Positions 18,943 to 31,412 of a DNA stretch of 64,000 bases are shown here, piece by piece. A program made the position numbers and the translations under genes. How positions within the stretch are numbered: the first letter of the stretch is position 1; each line of letters begins with the position of its first letter. This DNA comes from Myxococcales bacterium (GTDB lineage Bacteria; Myxococcota_A; Polyangia; Polyangiales; Ga0077539), in the NCBI GenBank assembly GCA_030652255.1, contig JAUSAZ010000012.1, positions 145,049 to 209,048 of the forward strand, written 5' to 3'. The notes below the pieces were generated by a model, which saw nothing but the letters and a program-made list of their open reading frames with translations, ran no database searches and had not been told where the DNA came from.

Positions 18943-19494
18943 TCAGCCCGGGCCGCCGCCCGCATCGGTGCCGCCCGCTGCGTCGGCGCCCGCGGCCGCG
19001 TCGGCGCCGCCGCCGCCATCACCGCCCGCGCCGCCGTCGCCCCCGGGGGGCATCATCATCTCCGAGGGGCACACGCCGGTCATCGAGATGCACAGTCCGC
19101 TCAGGCAGCAGTAGCGCACGCTGTCGGGGTCGCTGGAGACGCGGCACGGGTTGCAGTCGAGGTCGCTGCCGCAGGACGAGGGGCACGCCGCCGGGCCGCC
19201 GCCGCGGTCGGTCACGATCACGCCCGTGTCGACGGGGCCGCCGCGGTCGGTGGTGCCCGTGTCGACCGGGCCGCCCGTGTCGACGGGGTTGCCGGTGTCG
19301 AGGCCCGGGTTGCCGCGATCGACGCCCGGGACGTCGAAGCTGGGAATCTCGCCGGCGTCCATCTCGACGACCGCGCCGTCTTCTTCGACCGCAGCATCGT
19401 CCTCCGGGAACACCATGGAGGGGTCGTCGGCGCCACAGCCGACGAGCACACCGAGACAGAGGGAGAGCGCACGAAGGAAGCTGGAACGTTGCAT
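18943..19494 (-). CDS. Asp/Thr/Gly-rich lipoprotein
   Basis: Small lipoprotein of 183 residues. The signal peptide ends in lipobox LVGC (Cys20). A linker of repeated [10 protein letters not shown]-like units runs to about residue 100. A short Cys cluster follows ([29 protein letters not shown]), probably disulfide-bonded. The tail is almost purely Gly/Ala/Asp. The layout (lipobox, Asp-Gly linker, Cys cluster) matches other lipoproteins of this window. The gene is convergent with the membrane-protein gene, with a 6-bp gap. Function unknown. Confidence 0.78.
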   Translation of the reverse strand: MQRSSFLRALSLCLGVLVGCGADDPSMVFPEDDAAVEEDGAVVEMDAGEIPSFDVPGVDRGNPGLDTGNPVDTGGPVDTGTTDRGGPVDTGVIVTDRGGGPAACPSSCGSDLDCNPCRVSSDPDSVRYCCLSGLCISMTGVCPSEMMMPPGGDGGAGGDGGGGADAAAGADAAGGTDAGGGPG

Positions 19495-19608
19495 GGTGTC
19501 GGCACCCTGAGGACGAAAGTGGGGGGATGATCGATCGGGCGGACTATCGCACGAAACTCCCGGCTCTCTATCAGCTCGGCGTAACTTTTCCCAGGCTTCG
19601 ACTGCGAG

Positions 19609-21177
<1,569 letters not shown>

Positions 21178-21212
21178 GCGCGGCGCCCCCGATCGCTGTA
21201 ACGTCGGCGGTC

Positions 21213-21476
21213 ATGAAGAGCGCGAAGTGTGAGAACTGTGGCGCGGGCGTGGGCCCCGGGGCGACCGCCTGCGCCTTCTGCGGGACGACCTTCCTGACCG
21301 CGGCGCCGGGCGCGCCTTCGGGGCACCCGGGCGAGAACCCCGAGCTCGTGCGGCTCATCCGCGCGGGCCAGAAGATCGAGGCGATCAAGGTCTACCGCGA
21401 GTCGACCCGGTGCGGGCTGAAGGAGGCCAAGGACGCCGTCGACGCGCTGGAGCGCACGCTCGCCGGGCGTCGCTGA
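21213..21476 (+). CDS. Small zinc-ribbon protein with ribosomal L7/L12 C-terminal-like domain
   Basis: Protein of 87 residues. Residues about 6-24 are a zinc ribbon (CENCG and CAFCG pairs). Residues about 46-83 ([20 protein letters not shown], then [13 protein letters not shown]) match the helical fold of the ribosomal protein L7/L12 C-terminal domain, where such segments bind partner proteins. The fusion suggests a small adaptor rather than a ribosomal protein. It lies 35 bp downstream of guaB in the same direction and could be cotranscribed. The start is the ATG at 21213. Confidence 0.8.
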   Translation: MKSAKCENCGAGVGPGATACAFCGTTFLTAAPGAPSGHPGENPELVRLIRAGQKIEAIKVYRESTRCGLKEAKDAVDALERTLAGRR

Positions 21477-21483
21477 GGGCCCG

Positions 21484-22260
21484 TCAGCGCCGCGTCAGTC
21501 GCTCGAGCTCGCCCTGGTCGAGGCCCACCACGTCGAACTCCGACGGCGCCCCGGGCTTCGACGCCCGCACCGTCACCGTCGCCGCGATGCCCTGCTGGTG
21601 CAGCCACTTCGTCGCGGCCTCCGCCGCCGCGCGCTCGAGCGGCGTGGCGGTGTGCTCGACCGCCGCCGTGTCGCCGAGCTCCAGCGCCCGGGCGCGCGCG
21701 GCCTTCGCGTGCTCGATGATCTTCGCCGTCGGCAGCTTCGCGACGTGCACCCTGGGCCCGCCCTTCCAGAGCCGCACCACCTCGCCCGTCAGGATCGCCG
21801 ACGGGTGATCGACCTCGGTCACCGTGGCCAGGTCGAGCAGCGCGTTGACCCGCTTCGGTCCCATCGCCGCGAAGGCCTCCTCGGTGACGTGGGCCACCGC
21901 GCGCACCAGCCGATCGACGGTCTGCGGGTTCAGGTCGAACTCCCGCGCGCAGAGCGCGTCGAAGCTCGGGTGCCCCGCGGCCTCGGCCATCCCCGGCTGG
22001 TGCAGCACCTCGAGCGCCTTGCCGAGCGCGTACATCCCGCGCGACGTCTCCCGGAAGGCGCCGCGCGCCGCCTCCAGCGCCGCCTGCGCCGCGGCCGCGG
22101 GCGTCGTCAGGTCGGTCACCGCCGCGGGCTTCTCCTGCGGCGGCGCCGCGGGCTTCCTGGCGGGCTTCTTCGCGCTGGCCGCGGGCTTCTTCGCGCTCGC
22201 CTCGGGCTCCTTCGCGGTGGCCGTGGGCTTCTTCGTCGGGGTGGTCTTGGTGCGGGCCAT
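21484..22260 (-). CDS. Hypothetical protein with histone-like Lys/Ala/Pro tail
   Basis: Protein of 258 residues. Residues 1-50 are a basic tail of repeated KKPA-type units (ASAKKPAASAKKPARKPAAP), resembling H1-like tails of bacterial DNA-binding proteins. Residues about 55-258 are a soluble, mostly helical domain of unknown family (LCAREFDLNPQTVDRLVRAV). The ATG at 22260 begins MARTKTTPTKK; an upstream in-frame start would add twelve implausible residues. DNA or nucleoid binding is inferred from the tail only. It is convergent with the zinc-ribbon gene. Confidence 0.75.
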   Translation of the reverse strand: MARTKTTPTKKPTATAKEPEASAKKPAASAKKPARKPAAPPQEKPAAVTDLTTPAAAAQAALEAARGAFRETSRGMYALGKALEVLHQPGMAEAAGHPSFDALCAREFDLNPQTVDRLVRAVAHVTEEAFAAMGPKRVNALLDLATVTEVDHPSAILTGEVVRLWKGGPRVHVAKLPTAKIIEHAKAARARALELGDTAAVEHTATPLERAAAEAATKWLHQQGIAATVTVRASKPGAPSEFDVVGLDQGELERLTRR

Positions 22261-22312
22261 GGCGCGACGGTGCGCGAGGGGCCGCGGGAGCGTCAAGGCT
22301 CTCGTGGCCCGC

Positions 22313-25300
22313 TCAGGTCACCGAGCCCAGCGAGAACTGGAAGTTCCAGGTGCGCTCGCCCACCTCGGGCACGCGCCACGGGTTGAACCCGAAGTCGATG
22401 GAGATCAGCCCGAAGGGCGAGTCGAGCCGCACGCCGAAGCCCGGCGACACCCTGAGGCGATAGAGCTGATCGAAGGAGGGCGGCCGGGCCCAGAGGTTGC
22501 CGACGTCCACGAAGGCCGCGAGCTGCACGTTGCCCAGCGGCGTGTCGAGCGGCGTCGGGATGCGCAGGTCGGCCACCGCCACCATGAAGAACTCTCCCCC
22601 CGACGAGCCCCGCACCAGGGGGTTGGACGACGACGGGTCGGTGAGCGCCGCGTCGATGAGGTCCTGCGGGATGAGCTGGTTCTGCTGCCAGCCACGCATG
22701 GCGTCCGCGCCGCCGAGCCAGAAGCGGCGCGAGGGGTGGGTGCTCTGGGTCCCGGTGCCGCCGAAGTTGCGCCCCACGCGACCGCTGAGCAGCAGCACCA
22801 TGCGCCCGAGGGGAATGGGCACGTAGCCCGTCACGCGCGCCGTCAGGTGGAGCGTGAAGGGCGAGAGGTTGGGGTTGGACGCGGAGATCACCTGGAGCGT
22901 CTCCGCGGTCACCGACGCGACGAAGCCGCGGGTCGGCGAGAGCGCGCTGTTGCGCCGGTCGTACTGGGCCCCCACGCGGAAGGCCCCGAGCACCGACTCG
23001 CCGTCGGAGTACCGAAGCAGCTGCTGGACGAGCACCTGCTGGAAGGCCGTGCACGCCTCCGGGGAGTTGCCGTTGGCGAGGCAGCGGGTGGGGTAGTCCT
23101 GCACCAGGCCCGCGATGGTCTCCGCGCCGAAGGGCTGCGTGATCACGTACTGGAGCTCGCCGGTGAAGGTCATCGTGAAGTGGCGCAGCGCGGAGAAGAG
23201 CAGCGACGCGCCGACGCTGTGGGTGGCGAGCGCGTAGAAGGGCGGCTGGAGCTGGCGCACCGTCGAGAGGTCGACCGCCGCGCCCCAGGACGGCCCGAGC
23301 AGCGGCACGAAGGGGAAGCCCAGCGAGGCCGCGACGCGCCAGTTGAGGAGGTCCGAGAAGCTCGGGTTGATCTCCGGGGGGAAGGTCGGCGTGACGTTGG
23401 GGATCTGCAGCAGGTAGCCCCCGCGGGCCTGCAGCCCGAAGGACACCGCGCGGCCGAGCACGTTGAGGTGCGTGTACTCGAAGCCGAAGCGCAGGCCCTC
23501 GCCGAGGGAGAAGCCCCCGCGCAGCTCCAGGGCCTGCGGCTGGCGCTCGACGAGCTGCACCCGGAGCACCTTCACCGGCGCCTCCAGGTCCGGGTCCTCG
23601 AGGCCGACGTTGACGCCGCCGAAGAGCCCGAGCTCGCTCAGGCGCTGCTGCGTCGCCCGCACCTCCGAGGCGCGGTACCAGTCGCCCTCGGCGAGCGTCA
23701 TCCGCGGGCGGATCACGTGCTCCGGCGTGCGGCGGTTGCCCTCGATCACGACGGCCCCGAGGCGCACCCGCGGGCCCTCGTGCACCACCAGCCGCAGCCG
23801 CGCGCGCGTGTGGTCCGGCGAGCGCTCGATCTCCGGCTCGGCCCGCACGAAGGCGTAGCCCTCCTCGCGGTACCACGCGGTCAGCCGGATGCGCGCCTCC
23901 TCGATGGCGAGGTACGACAGGGGCACGCCCACGCGCAGCTCGAGCGCCTCGGCGACGTCCGCCGTGGCCCGCTCGCGGTTGCCCTCCACCCGGAGCTCCT
24001 CGAGGTAGGTGCGCGGGCCCTCGGTGACCGTGAAGGTTAGGTCGACCACGTCGGGGTGGCGGTAGCCCACCGGCCCGCGCAGCGCGCTGCGGCGCCAGGT
24101 CCGCTCCGGGACCGACACCGTCGCGTCGAGGTACCCGAGGTCGCGCAGGCGCTGCTCGACGCGCTCGCGCGCTGCACCGTCGACCACGGACTCGACGTAG
24201 GCCCGCTCGCGGTCGCGAGGCCCCGCGTAGGGCCGCGGGTCGGCGGGCGCGGCCTCCGCCACCACGCCGAGAAACAGCTCCCGCATGGCGCTCGCCGTGA
24301 GCGCCCGCGCCCCCTCGAAGCGCAGCGCCCCGAGGCGCGCCGGAACGCCCTCGCGCACCGTCACGCGCAGCACCCGGGCCCCAGCGCCCTCGTCGGCCAC
24401 CGCCGCCGCGACCGCCACCTCGGCGTACCCGCGGCGCACGTAGAAGGTGCGCACCCGCGCGAGGATGGCGTCGATGCCCGCGCCGTCGATGCCCTCCTCC
24501 GCGAGGTCGAGCGCGGCGTGCAGGGCCTCCACCGGAAACACCCTCACCCCCTGCCACGCCAGCCGGTACCGGGGACCGGGCGTGACGGGGACCTCCACGA
24601 TCACCCGGGTGCCCTCCGCGCGCACCACCGGCGCCGCCAGGGAGCCCGACAGGTAGCCCGCGGTGCGCAGCGCCCGGCGGGCCGCGGTGAGCCCCGCCCG
24701 CAGCCGCGTGGGCGCGGCGATGGAGCCCACCGGGAGGTCGAACGCGGCCCCGAGCGCGGCCACCACATCGCGCGGGGCGCCCGGCCAGCGCACGGCGCCC
24801 ACCCGCTGCGGCGCGCCCTCCTCCACGGAGACCACCAGCACGCGCACGCTCGGGTCGTCGGTCTCGCGCCAGCGGCTCGTCACCCGCGGGTGGGGGAAGC
24901 CCGCGTCGCGGTAGCCCGCCTCCACCCGGGTGAGCGCGGCCTGCACCCGGGACTCGGTGACCGCCGCGCCCGCGCGCAGCCCGAGCTCGTCGTCGACGTC
25001 CTCCGCGGCGCGCGCCCCGACCCCTTGCGTCGTGTACGACTGGAGCCGGTAGCGCCGCTCGCCGCGCACGATGAGCTCGACGCCGCCGGGGGCCTCCCGG
25101 GCGCTCACCCGCGCCTCGGCGAAGGTGCCGCTGGCCAGGGCGATGCGCAGCGCCTCGCGCGCCCGCTGGGCGCTGAACACCGCGCCCGGGGCGAGGCCCG
25201 TGCGCACCCACGGGTTCTCGCCGGGGAGCGCGGGCTCGACGCGCACCGACACGATGGGGCCCGCCAGCGCGGGCGCGGCGGTCATCGGGCCCGAGGCCGG

Positions 25301-25402
25301 GGGCTCCATGGCCACCTCCTCGTCGGGCGGCGTCTGCGCCGACGCCACCGGGCCCACGAGCAGGAAGCACAGCGCCAGCAGCGCCCGCGGCACCAGCCTC
25401 AC
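22313..25402 (-). CDS. BamA/TamA-family outer-membrane protein with about seven POTRA-like repeats
   Basis: Omp85-superfamily outer-membrane protein of 1,029 residues, probably an assembly or translocation factor. A signal peptide (RLVPRALLALCFLLVGPV) precedes an Ala/Pro linker. Seven POTRA-like units follow (residues about 40-620), ending with the classic LEELRVEGNRERATADV and LGAVVIEGNRRTPEHVI units. The 16-stranded barrel occupies the C-terminal 400 residues and includes FWLGGADAMRGW, corresponding to the VRGF lid motif. TamA normally has three POTRA domains and BamA five. The GTG start at 25402 overlaps the TamB stop as GTGA, so it is translationally coupled to TamB. This supports a TAM-like role. 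Confidence 0.9.
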   Translation of the reverse strand: MRLVPRALLALCFLLVGPVASAQTPPDEEVAMEPPASGPMTAAPALAGPIVSVRVEPALPGENPWVRTGLAPGAVFSAQRAREALRIALASGTFAEARVSAREAPGGVELIVRGERRYRLQSYTTQGVGARAAEDVDDELGLRAGAAVTESRVQAALTRVEAGYRDAGFPHPRVTSRWRETDDPSVRVLVVSVEEGAPQRVGAVRWPGAPRDVVAALGAAFDLPVGSIAAPTRLRAGLTAARRALRTAGYLSGSLAAPVVRAEGTRVIVEVPVTPGPRYRLAWQGVRVFPVEALHAALDLAEEGIDGAGIDAILARVRTFYVRRGYAEVAVAAAVADEGAGARVLRVTVREGVPARLGALRFEGARALTASAMRELFLGVVAEAAPADPRPYAGPRDRERAYVESVVDGAARERVEQRLRDLGYLDATVSVPERTWRRSALRGPVGYRHPDVVDLTFTVTEGPRTYLEELRVEGNRERATADVAEALELRVGVPLSYLAIEEARIRLTAWYREEGYAFVRAEPEIERSPDHTRARLRLVVHEGPRVRLGAVVIEGNRRTPEHVIRPRMTLAEGDWYRASEVRATQQRLSELGLFGGVNVGLEDPDLEAPVKVLRVQLVERQPQALELRGGFSLGEGLRFGFEYTHLNVLGRAVSFGLQARGGYLLQIPNVTPTFPPEINPSFSDLLNWRVAASLGFPFVPLLGPSWGAAVDLSTVRQLQPPFYALATHSVGASLLFSALRHFTMTFTGELQYVITQPFGAETIAGLVQDYPTRCLANGNSPEACTAFQQVLVQQLLRYSDGESVLGAFRVGAQYDRRNSALSPTRGFVASVTAETLQVISASNPNLSPFTLHLTARVTGYVPIPLGRMVLLLSGRVGRNFGGTGTQSTHPSRRFWLGGADAMRGWQQNQLIPQDLIDAALTDPSSSNPLVRGSSGGEFFMVAVADLRIPTPLDTPLGNVQLAAFVDVGNLWARPPSFDQLYRLRVSPGFGVRLDSPFGLISIDFGFNPWRVPEVGERTWNFQFSLGSVT

Positions 25403-28400
25403 TGGAACTCCATCCGCCAGCGCAGGTCGGCGCCCGCGTTGGCGTTGACCGTGCCCAGCTGGTTGTTGGCGCTCTCGACCAGGGCCTGCACGCCGAGGCC
25501 GCCGCGCAGGCGCACGTCGGCGGTGAAGCGGGCGATGGGGTTCTCGCTCGCGGTGGTGGAGCCGCCGAGGCGCAGCCAGTCGAAGACCTGCCGCCCGAGG
25601 AAGACCTGCGGCTCGGTGCGGTTGGTGCGCGGGTTGTACGCGCTGCCGATGCGCACGTCGTCGAAGACCGGGAGCACCCGCCCGAGCAGCTGGTCGAGCC
25701 CGAGGCCGCGGGTGATGGCCTCGACGGCGAGGGTCTGCGCGGCGTTGATGGCGCCGATGCGCTCCAGCTCCACCCGGGTGAGCCGGAAGAGGAGCATCAG
25801 CACGATGTCCTCCCGTGAGAGCGACGGCTCGGCGGAGAGGTCGACGGAGAACTGCTCCGGCGTGCCGTGCGCGTGGAGCCCGACGCGCCACTGGCTGCGC
25901 GCGCTGTCGCCGGTGCGCCGCACCTCGGTCTGCGCGGAGATGTCGAAGCGCGCGGCCACCCGGTCGGGGTTGTCGAAGTCGACGACCCCGCGGCGCACCT
26001 CGAACTGGTTCTCGTACACCCGCAGCACGCCGCGGGTGATGTGCATGCTGCCGATGATCCCCGGGCGCTGGAGGGTGCCCACGACGCGGAAGGGCCGGGT
26101 CTCGTCGAGCCGCAGCTCGGCGTCGACGAGGTTGTTGGCGATGCGCATCGGCGCCGGCGTGCGGAGCTGCACGTCGAGGCGCACGAAGTCGCGCGCGGGG
26201 TCGTAGGCCGCCGGGGGCGGGGCGTCCCGGCGCCCCTGGAGGCGCCCGGCGACGTCCGCCGAGAGGGGGATCGGCCGGGTGTAGCGGGCGCGCGTGAGGT
26301 CGACGACGCCCTGCAGGAGCGGGAGCTCCTCGCCGCCCTGCCAGCGCAGCCGGGCGTCGACGTTGGCCGCCACCTCGATGCCCTCGTCGGGCGAGAGCGA
26401 GAGGTCGCGCACCACGATGGGGACGTCGAGGCGGTCGAGGCGGGTGCCGTCGAAGCGCACCATCGCGGGCGAGTCTGCACGGGTAAACGCGATCTGCCCC
26501 TGGCCGTAGCGCGCGCTCGCCCGCCGGAGGATCGCCTCGGTGCCGTCCACCCGGAGGTCGAGCTCGATGTCGCGCAGCGGCGACGCGAGGCCCACCACCC
26601 CGACGCTGGCGTCGTGGAGCTCGACGGCGCCGGAGAGCGACGGCCGGGCGGGCGTGCCCCGCGCGCGGAGGTTGAACACCCCGACCCCCCGGCCGAAGGT
26701 GAGCTGCGGCACCCGGGCGGCGACCCGGGAGAGGTCGGCGTCGCCCCGGGCGCGCACGTCGAAGCCGCTCACGCTGAAGTCCTGGGTGATGTTGGCCGAG
26801 CCCGCGAGCCAGAGCCGGGTGCCGTCGGGCCCCTCGAAGAGCGGCCGCGCGAGGTCGAAGGGGACCTCGGCGACGGAGGACACGCGGCCCTCCCCGGCGG
26901 GGCCCTCGTCGCAGCCCACGGCGGCGGGCGGCGCGACCCACGCCACGCCCTCCCGGAAGCACACCGCGAGCGCGGCCCCGGCGCCGAGGCGCAGCGGGAG
27001 CCCCCGGGCCTGGACGTCGAGCGCCGAGAGGGTCGCGCGCCCGGTCGCGAGGGCCATCTGGTCGAGGCGGCCGTCGGCGATGGAGAGGTCGAAGCCGGCC
27101 ACCACGCGCGCGTCGGCGCCGAGCCGCGCGAGCATCGACGGCGGCAGCCACGGGAGCAGGTCGACCGGGGCGCGGGTGGCGATGTGCGTGCGCACCGACG
27201 CGCGGCCCCATGCGCGCTCGAAGCTGGGGTGCGTCACGCCGAGGGCATCCCGCCAGCGGGTCGGCTCCCAGGGCACGCGGAGCGTGAGGTCGACGCGCAG
27301 CTGGTCGGCGAGGGCGCCGAAGCTCAGGTCGATGCGCCCGATCGGGGGACGCTCGTCGGGGCGCGTGGGCACCGGGCCCTCGGGGAGCTGCGAGACGTGC
27401 ACCTCGAGGTCGCCGACCGGGCGGTCGAGCAGCACGAGGTCGCGGAAGCGCGCGTCGCCGATGTAGCGCGGGGCGTCCGGCGTGCCCTCGACGGTGACCA
27501 GCGCCGACACCCGCCCGCTCGCCGGGAGGTGGCTGGCCCGCGCGAGGTCGAAGGCCCCGACGGGCACGTCGCGAACCTCGGCGACGAAGTGCATTCGGGC
27601 GCCGAGGTCCATCGCGCCGCTCGCGCGCAGCGGGGCGCCGCCCTTGGTGCCGGTGAAGTGGTCGAGGTTGACCCGCGCGCCGCGCACCCCGTCCCGGCGG
27701 CGCAGCCAGACGTACGACAGGCGCGCGTCGACGTCGGCGATGCGCTCGCCGAAGGCCGTCGCCTCGGCGCGCTCGATGGTCACGTCCGCGGTCATCACCC
27801 CGTCGCGGTCGTCGCCGGGCCGACCGAGCACATAGTCCACGGTGGCGTCGACCACGCCGCGCCCGTCGAAGGGCTCGAAGGTCGGGTCGCCGTCGAAATG
27901 GAACATGTCGTAGAAGTCCGCGAGCTCCATCGGGTCGGCGTGCATCCGGGCGCCGGCGCGCATCGTGAACTGGCGGAAGTCGAGGTAGGCGTCGTGGATG
28001 GTGTACCGCGAGCGCCGGTGGGCGCCGTCCATCCGCACGGCGTCGAGGCGCTCGTCGCGCAGCACCCACTCCGTCCCCGGCGCGGTGGCGAGGTCGCCGA
28101 AGGGGAAGGTGTTGAAGGTGAAGCCCTGGATGCGCGCGACGCCGTGCACCCGCGGGTGGTCGAAGTCGTCGCTGAGCGACACCGTCGCCGTGGCCTCGCC
28201 CGCGATGGGGATCTCCGCGATGGCGCCGATGTCCGCGAGGTGCATGCGCTCGATGACGAGGCCCTCGATCTTGAGGTCCGTGTCGTGGCCGTCGGAGTCG
28301 TCGACGTCGTGCGAGGTGCGCGACCGGATGCGGCGCACCGTGGCGCGCGACTGCCCGAAGGCGACGGTCACGTCGTTCCAGGAGACCGAGACGTCGTCGA

Positions 28401-29778
28401 CCTCCATGCGCAGGCTCACCCGGGCCCGCGGCACGCGCACGATGGGCCGCTGCGGCAGCACGATGAAGTAGTCCTGGAGGATCGCGAAGTCCCGGGTCTC
28501 CATCTCCGGGATGTTGGCGACGAGCCTGAGCGGCATGAGCGTGCCGCTGAGCTGCGCGTCGCCGGAGAGGGTCCAGAGCACCTTGGTGCGCGGCGTCACC
28601 GTGGCGTCCTTCATGAGCTGGGTGAAGTCCAGGCCCCGGATGGCCAGCGCGCCCTCGATGGGCATCGGCGCGACGAGCCCTACGCTCAGCCGCTCGGAGG
28701 TCAGCGTCGCGCCCGCGTAGCCGCCCGAGAACCGGGTCAGCACGACGCGCGCCGGGTCGGCGGACACCCGCGCGCTCACCCGGTCGCCGAGGTTGTACCG
28801 GAGCATCTCGCCGGTGGTCTGGTCGGGCGCGTGCAGGCCGAGCCCGAGGGCGGTGAGCGCCGCGGTCGCGCGGAAGTTGCGCTCCGGGCGGGCGAGGTCG
28901 GTCACCTCGGCGATCGCGTCGAGGGTCACGGCGCCCTCGAGCTGCGGCGCCCTCGGGATGCGCGCGAGGACGTCCTCGAGGTGCACCTCCACCCGGGCGT
29001 CGACGCTGAGCGAGCGGGCGCCCGGATCGAAGCGCGCCTGACGCACCCGCACCGCCGTTCGGCCCGCGCGCACCTGCGCCGAGGCCACGTACACCACGCC
29101 GGTGTGCAGGTCGGCCGTGAGGCGCGCCTCGACCCGTGGGATGGGCCCCTCGAAGTAGGTCGAGCGCCCGACGGAGTCCACCGCGAGCAGGCCCACCGAC
29201 CAACGCGAGCGGCCCAGGTTGAGCAGGTCGAGGTCGACCGAGCCGAGGGTGAACTCCCCCGCGTCGGGGTGGCGCACCCGCACGCGCACGTCGCTCATGG
29301 CCACGTCGCGCAGGGGGATCTCACCGCCCCCGCCGCCGCCGCTGCTGCGGGTCACCGGGCCGCAGCGCAGGGCCACGGCGCCGCCGGGGAGGCGCTCGAA
29401 GTCGAGGTCTACGGCGCCGCGGTCGACGACGACCCGGGAGAGGCGCACGTCCCCGCGGAGCAGGTCGCCGAGGGAGGGGATCACCTCCAGGGACTCGACG
29501 CTGACGAGGACGCCGCACCCGGCCACGGGCCGGCGCGCCCGGATGTCCCGGATGCGCACGGCGACGGCGGTGGGCGAGAACGTGACGCTGCCGTAGGTGA
29601 GCTCGAGCCCCGTCGCGGCGAATACCTGGTCGTGTATCTCCCGGGCGACCCGCCGGGCGAAGCGGTCGCTGCGGACGACCAGCGTCGCGACGGCGATCAC
29701 CGCCAGCACGAGCGCCGAGAACCACCCGAACCGCGGCCGGAACCTCTTCTTCTGTGGTGTGCTCTGCTCGTCGGACAT
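25399..29778 (-). CDS. tamB: Translocation and assembly module protein TamB (DUF490 family)
   Basis: Very large periplasm-spanning AsmA/TamB-like protein of 1,459 residues. An N-terminal membrane anchor (WFSALVLAVIAVATLVV) is followed by a long run of beta-rich repeats typical of lipid-transport bridge proteins. The C-terminal DUF490 region (residues about 1150-1459) includes LVDAELRLDETRPFRVVGTL, ITRGLGLDQLLGRVLPVFDD and the terminal DLRWRMEFQ. TamB works with the Omp85 protein TamA in moving lipids or proteins to the outer membrane. The downstream overlapping Omp85 gene fits this. It is divergent from the kinase gene at 29889. Confidence 0.93.
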   Translation of the reverse strand: MSDEQSTPQKKRFRPRFGWFSALVLAVIAVATLVVRSDRFARRVAREIHDQVFAATGLELTYGSVTFSPTAVAVRIRDIRARRPVAGCGVLVSVESLEVIPSLGDLLRGDVRLSRVVVDRGAVDLDFERLPGGAVALRCGPVTRSSGGGGGGEIPLRDVAMSDVRVRVRHPDAGEFTLGSVDLDLLNLGRSRWSVGLLAVDSVGRSTYFEGPIPRVEARLTADLHTGVVYVASAQVRAGRTAVRVRQARFDPGARSLSVDARVEVHLEDVLARIPRAPQLEGAVTLDAIAEVTDLARPERNFRATAALTALGLGLHAPDQTTGEMLRYNLGDRVSARVSADPARVVLTRFSGGYAGATLTSERLSVGLVAPMPIEGALAIRGLDFTQLMKDATVTPRTKVLWTLSGDAQLSGTLMPLRLVANIPEMETRDFAILQDYFIVLPQRPIVRVPRARVSLRMEVDDVSVSWNDVTVAFGQSRATVRRIRSRTSHDVDDSDGHDTDLKIEGLVIERMHLADIGAIAEIPIAGEATATVSLSDDFDHPRVHGVARIQGFTFNTFPFGDLATAPGTEWVLRDERLDAVRMDGAHRRSRYTIHDAYLDFRQFTMRAGARMHADPMELADFYDMFHFDGDPTFEPFDGRGVVDATVDYVLGRPGDDRDGVMTADVTIERAEATAFGERIADVDARLSYVWLRRRDGVRGARVNLDHFTGTKGGAPLRASGAMDLGARMHFVAEVRDVPVGAFDLARASHLPASGRVSALVTVEGTPDAPRYIGDARFRDLVLLDRPVGDLEVHVSQLPEGPVPTRPDERPPIGRIDLSFGALADQLRVDLTLRVPWEPTRWRDALGVTHPSFERAWGRASVRTHIATRAPVDLLPWLPPSMLARLGADARVVAGFDLSIADGRLDQMALATGRATLSALDVQARGLPLRLGAGAALAVCFREGVAWVAPPAAVGCDEGPAGEGRVSSVAEVPFDLARPLFEGPDGTRLWLAGSANITQDFSVSGFDVRARGDADLSRVAARVPQLTFGRGVGVFNLRARGTPARPSLSGAVELHDASVGVVGLASPLRDIELDLRVDGTEAILRRASARYGQGQIAFTRADSPAMVRFDGTRLDRLDVPIVVRDLSLSPDEGIEVAANVDARLRWQGGEELPLLQGVVDLTRARYTRPIPLSADVAGRLQGRRDAPPPAAYDPARDFVRLDVQLRTPAPMRIANNLVDAELRLDETRPFRVVGTLQRPGIIGSMHITRGVLRVYENQFEVRRGVVDFDNPDRVAARFDISAQTEVRRTGDSARSQWRVGLHAHGTPEQFSVDLSAEPSLSREDIVLMLLFRLTRVELERIGAINAAQTLAVEAITRGLGLDQLLGRVLPVFDDVRIGSAYNPRTNRTEPQVFLGRQVFDWLRLGGSTTASENPIARFTADVRLRGGLGVQALVESANNQLGTVNANAGADLRWRMEFQ

Positions 29779-29844
29779 CGTTCGCGGGGACGACCTACCT
29801 ACCCGATGTCACCGGCCGTCGCGAGTCGCGCGCGTCGGAGCGAT

Positions 29845-29873
29845 TTGCCGCGGGACCTTCAGGCCGATACAGT
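29845..29873 (+). promoter_or_regulatory. Possible sigma-70 promoter of the kinase gene
   Basis: TTGCCG (29845-29850), a 17-bp spacer and TACAGT (29868-29873), each four of six matches to the -35/-10 consensus. Transcription would start about 9-10 bases before the kinase ATG at 29889. The overlapping GCCGATAC resembles a FliA -10, but it lacks a matching -35. Confidence 0.3.
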
Positions 29874-29888
29874 CTCCGTTGATCCTCC

Positions 29889-31349
<1,461 letters not shown>

Positions 31350-31362
31350 TCGCTGGTAGGCC

Positions 31363-31383
31363 CCGGGGGTGTCGGTACCCCGG
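31363..31383. terminator. Possible terminator hairpin after the kinase gene
   Basis: CCGGGG (31363-31368) pairs with CCCCGG (31378-31383) around a 9-nt loop, 13 bases after the kinase stop. There is no T-tract, so it may only attenuate reading into the next gene. Confidence 0.3.
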
Positions 31384-31412
31384 AGATCGGCGTATAGAGG
31401 TTCTGTCGAACG

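Noticed and set aside
29863-29870. GCCGATAC as a FliA -10 before the kinase at 29889
   Set aside because: No TCAAG- or TAAAG-like -35 is found at 19-20 bases upstream. The sigma-70 reading is slightly better.
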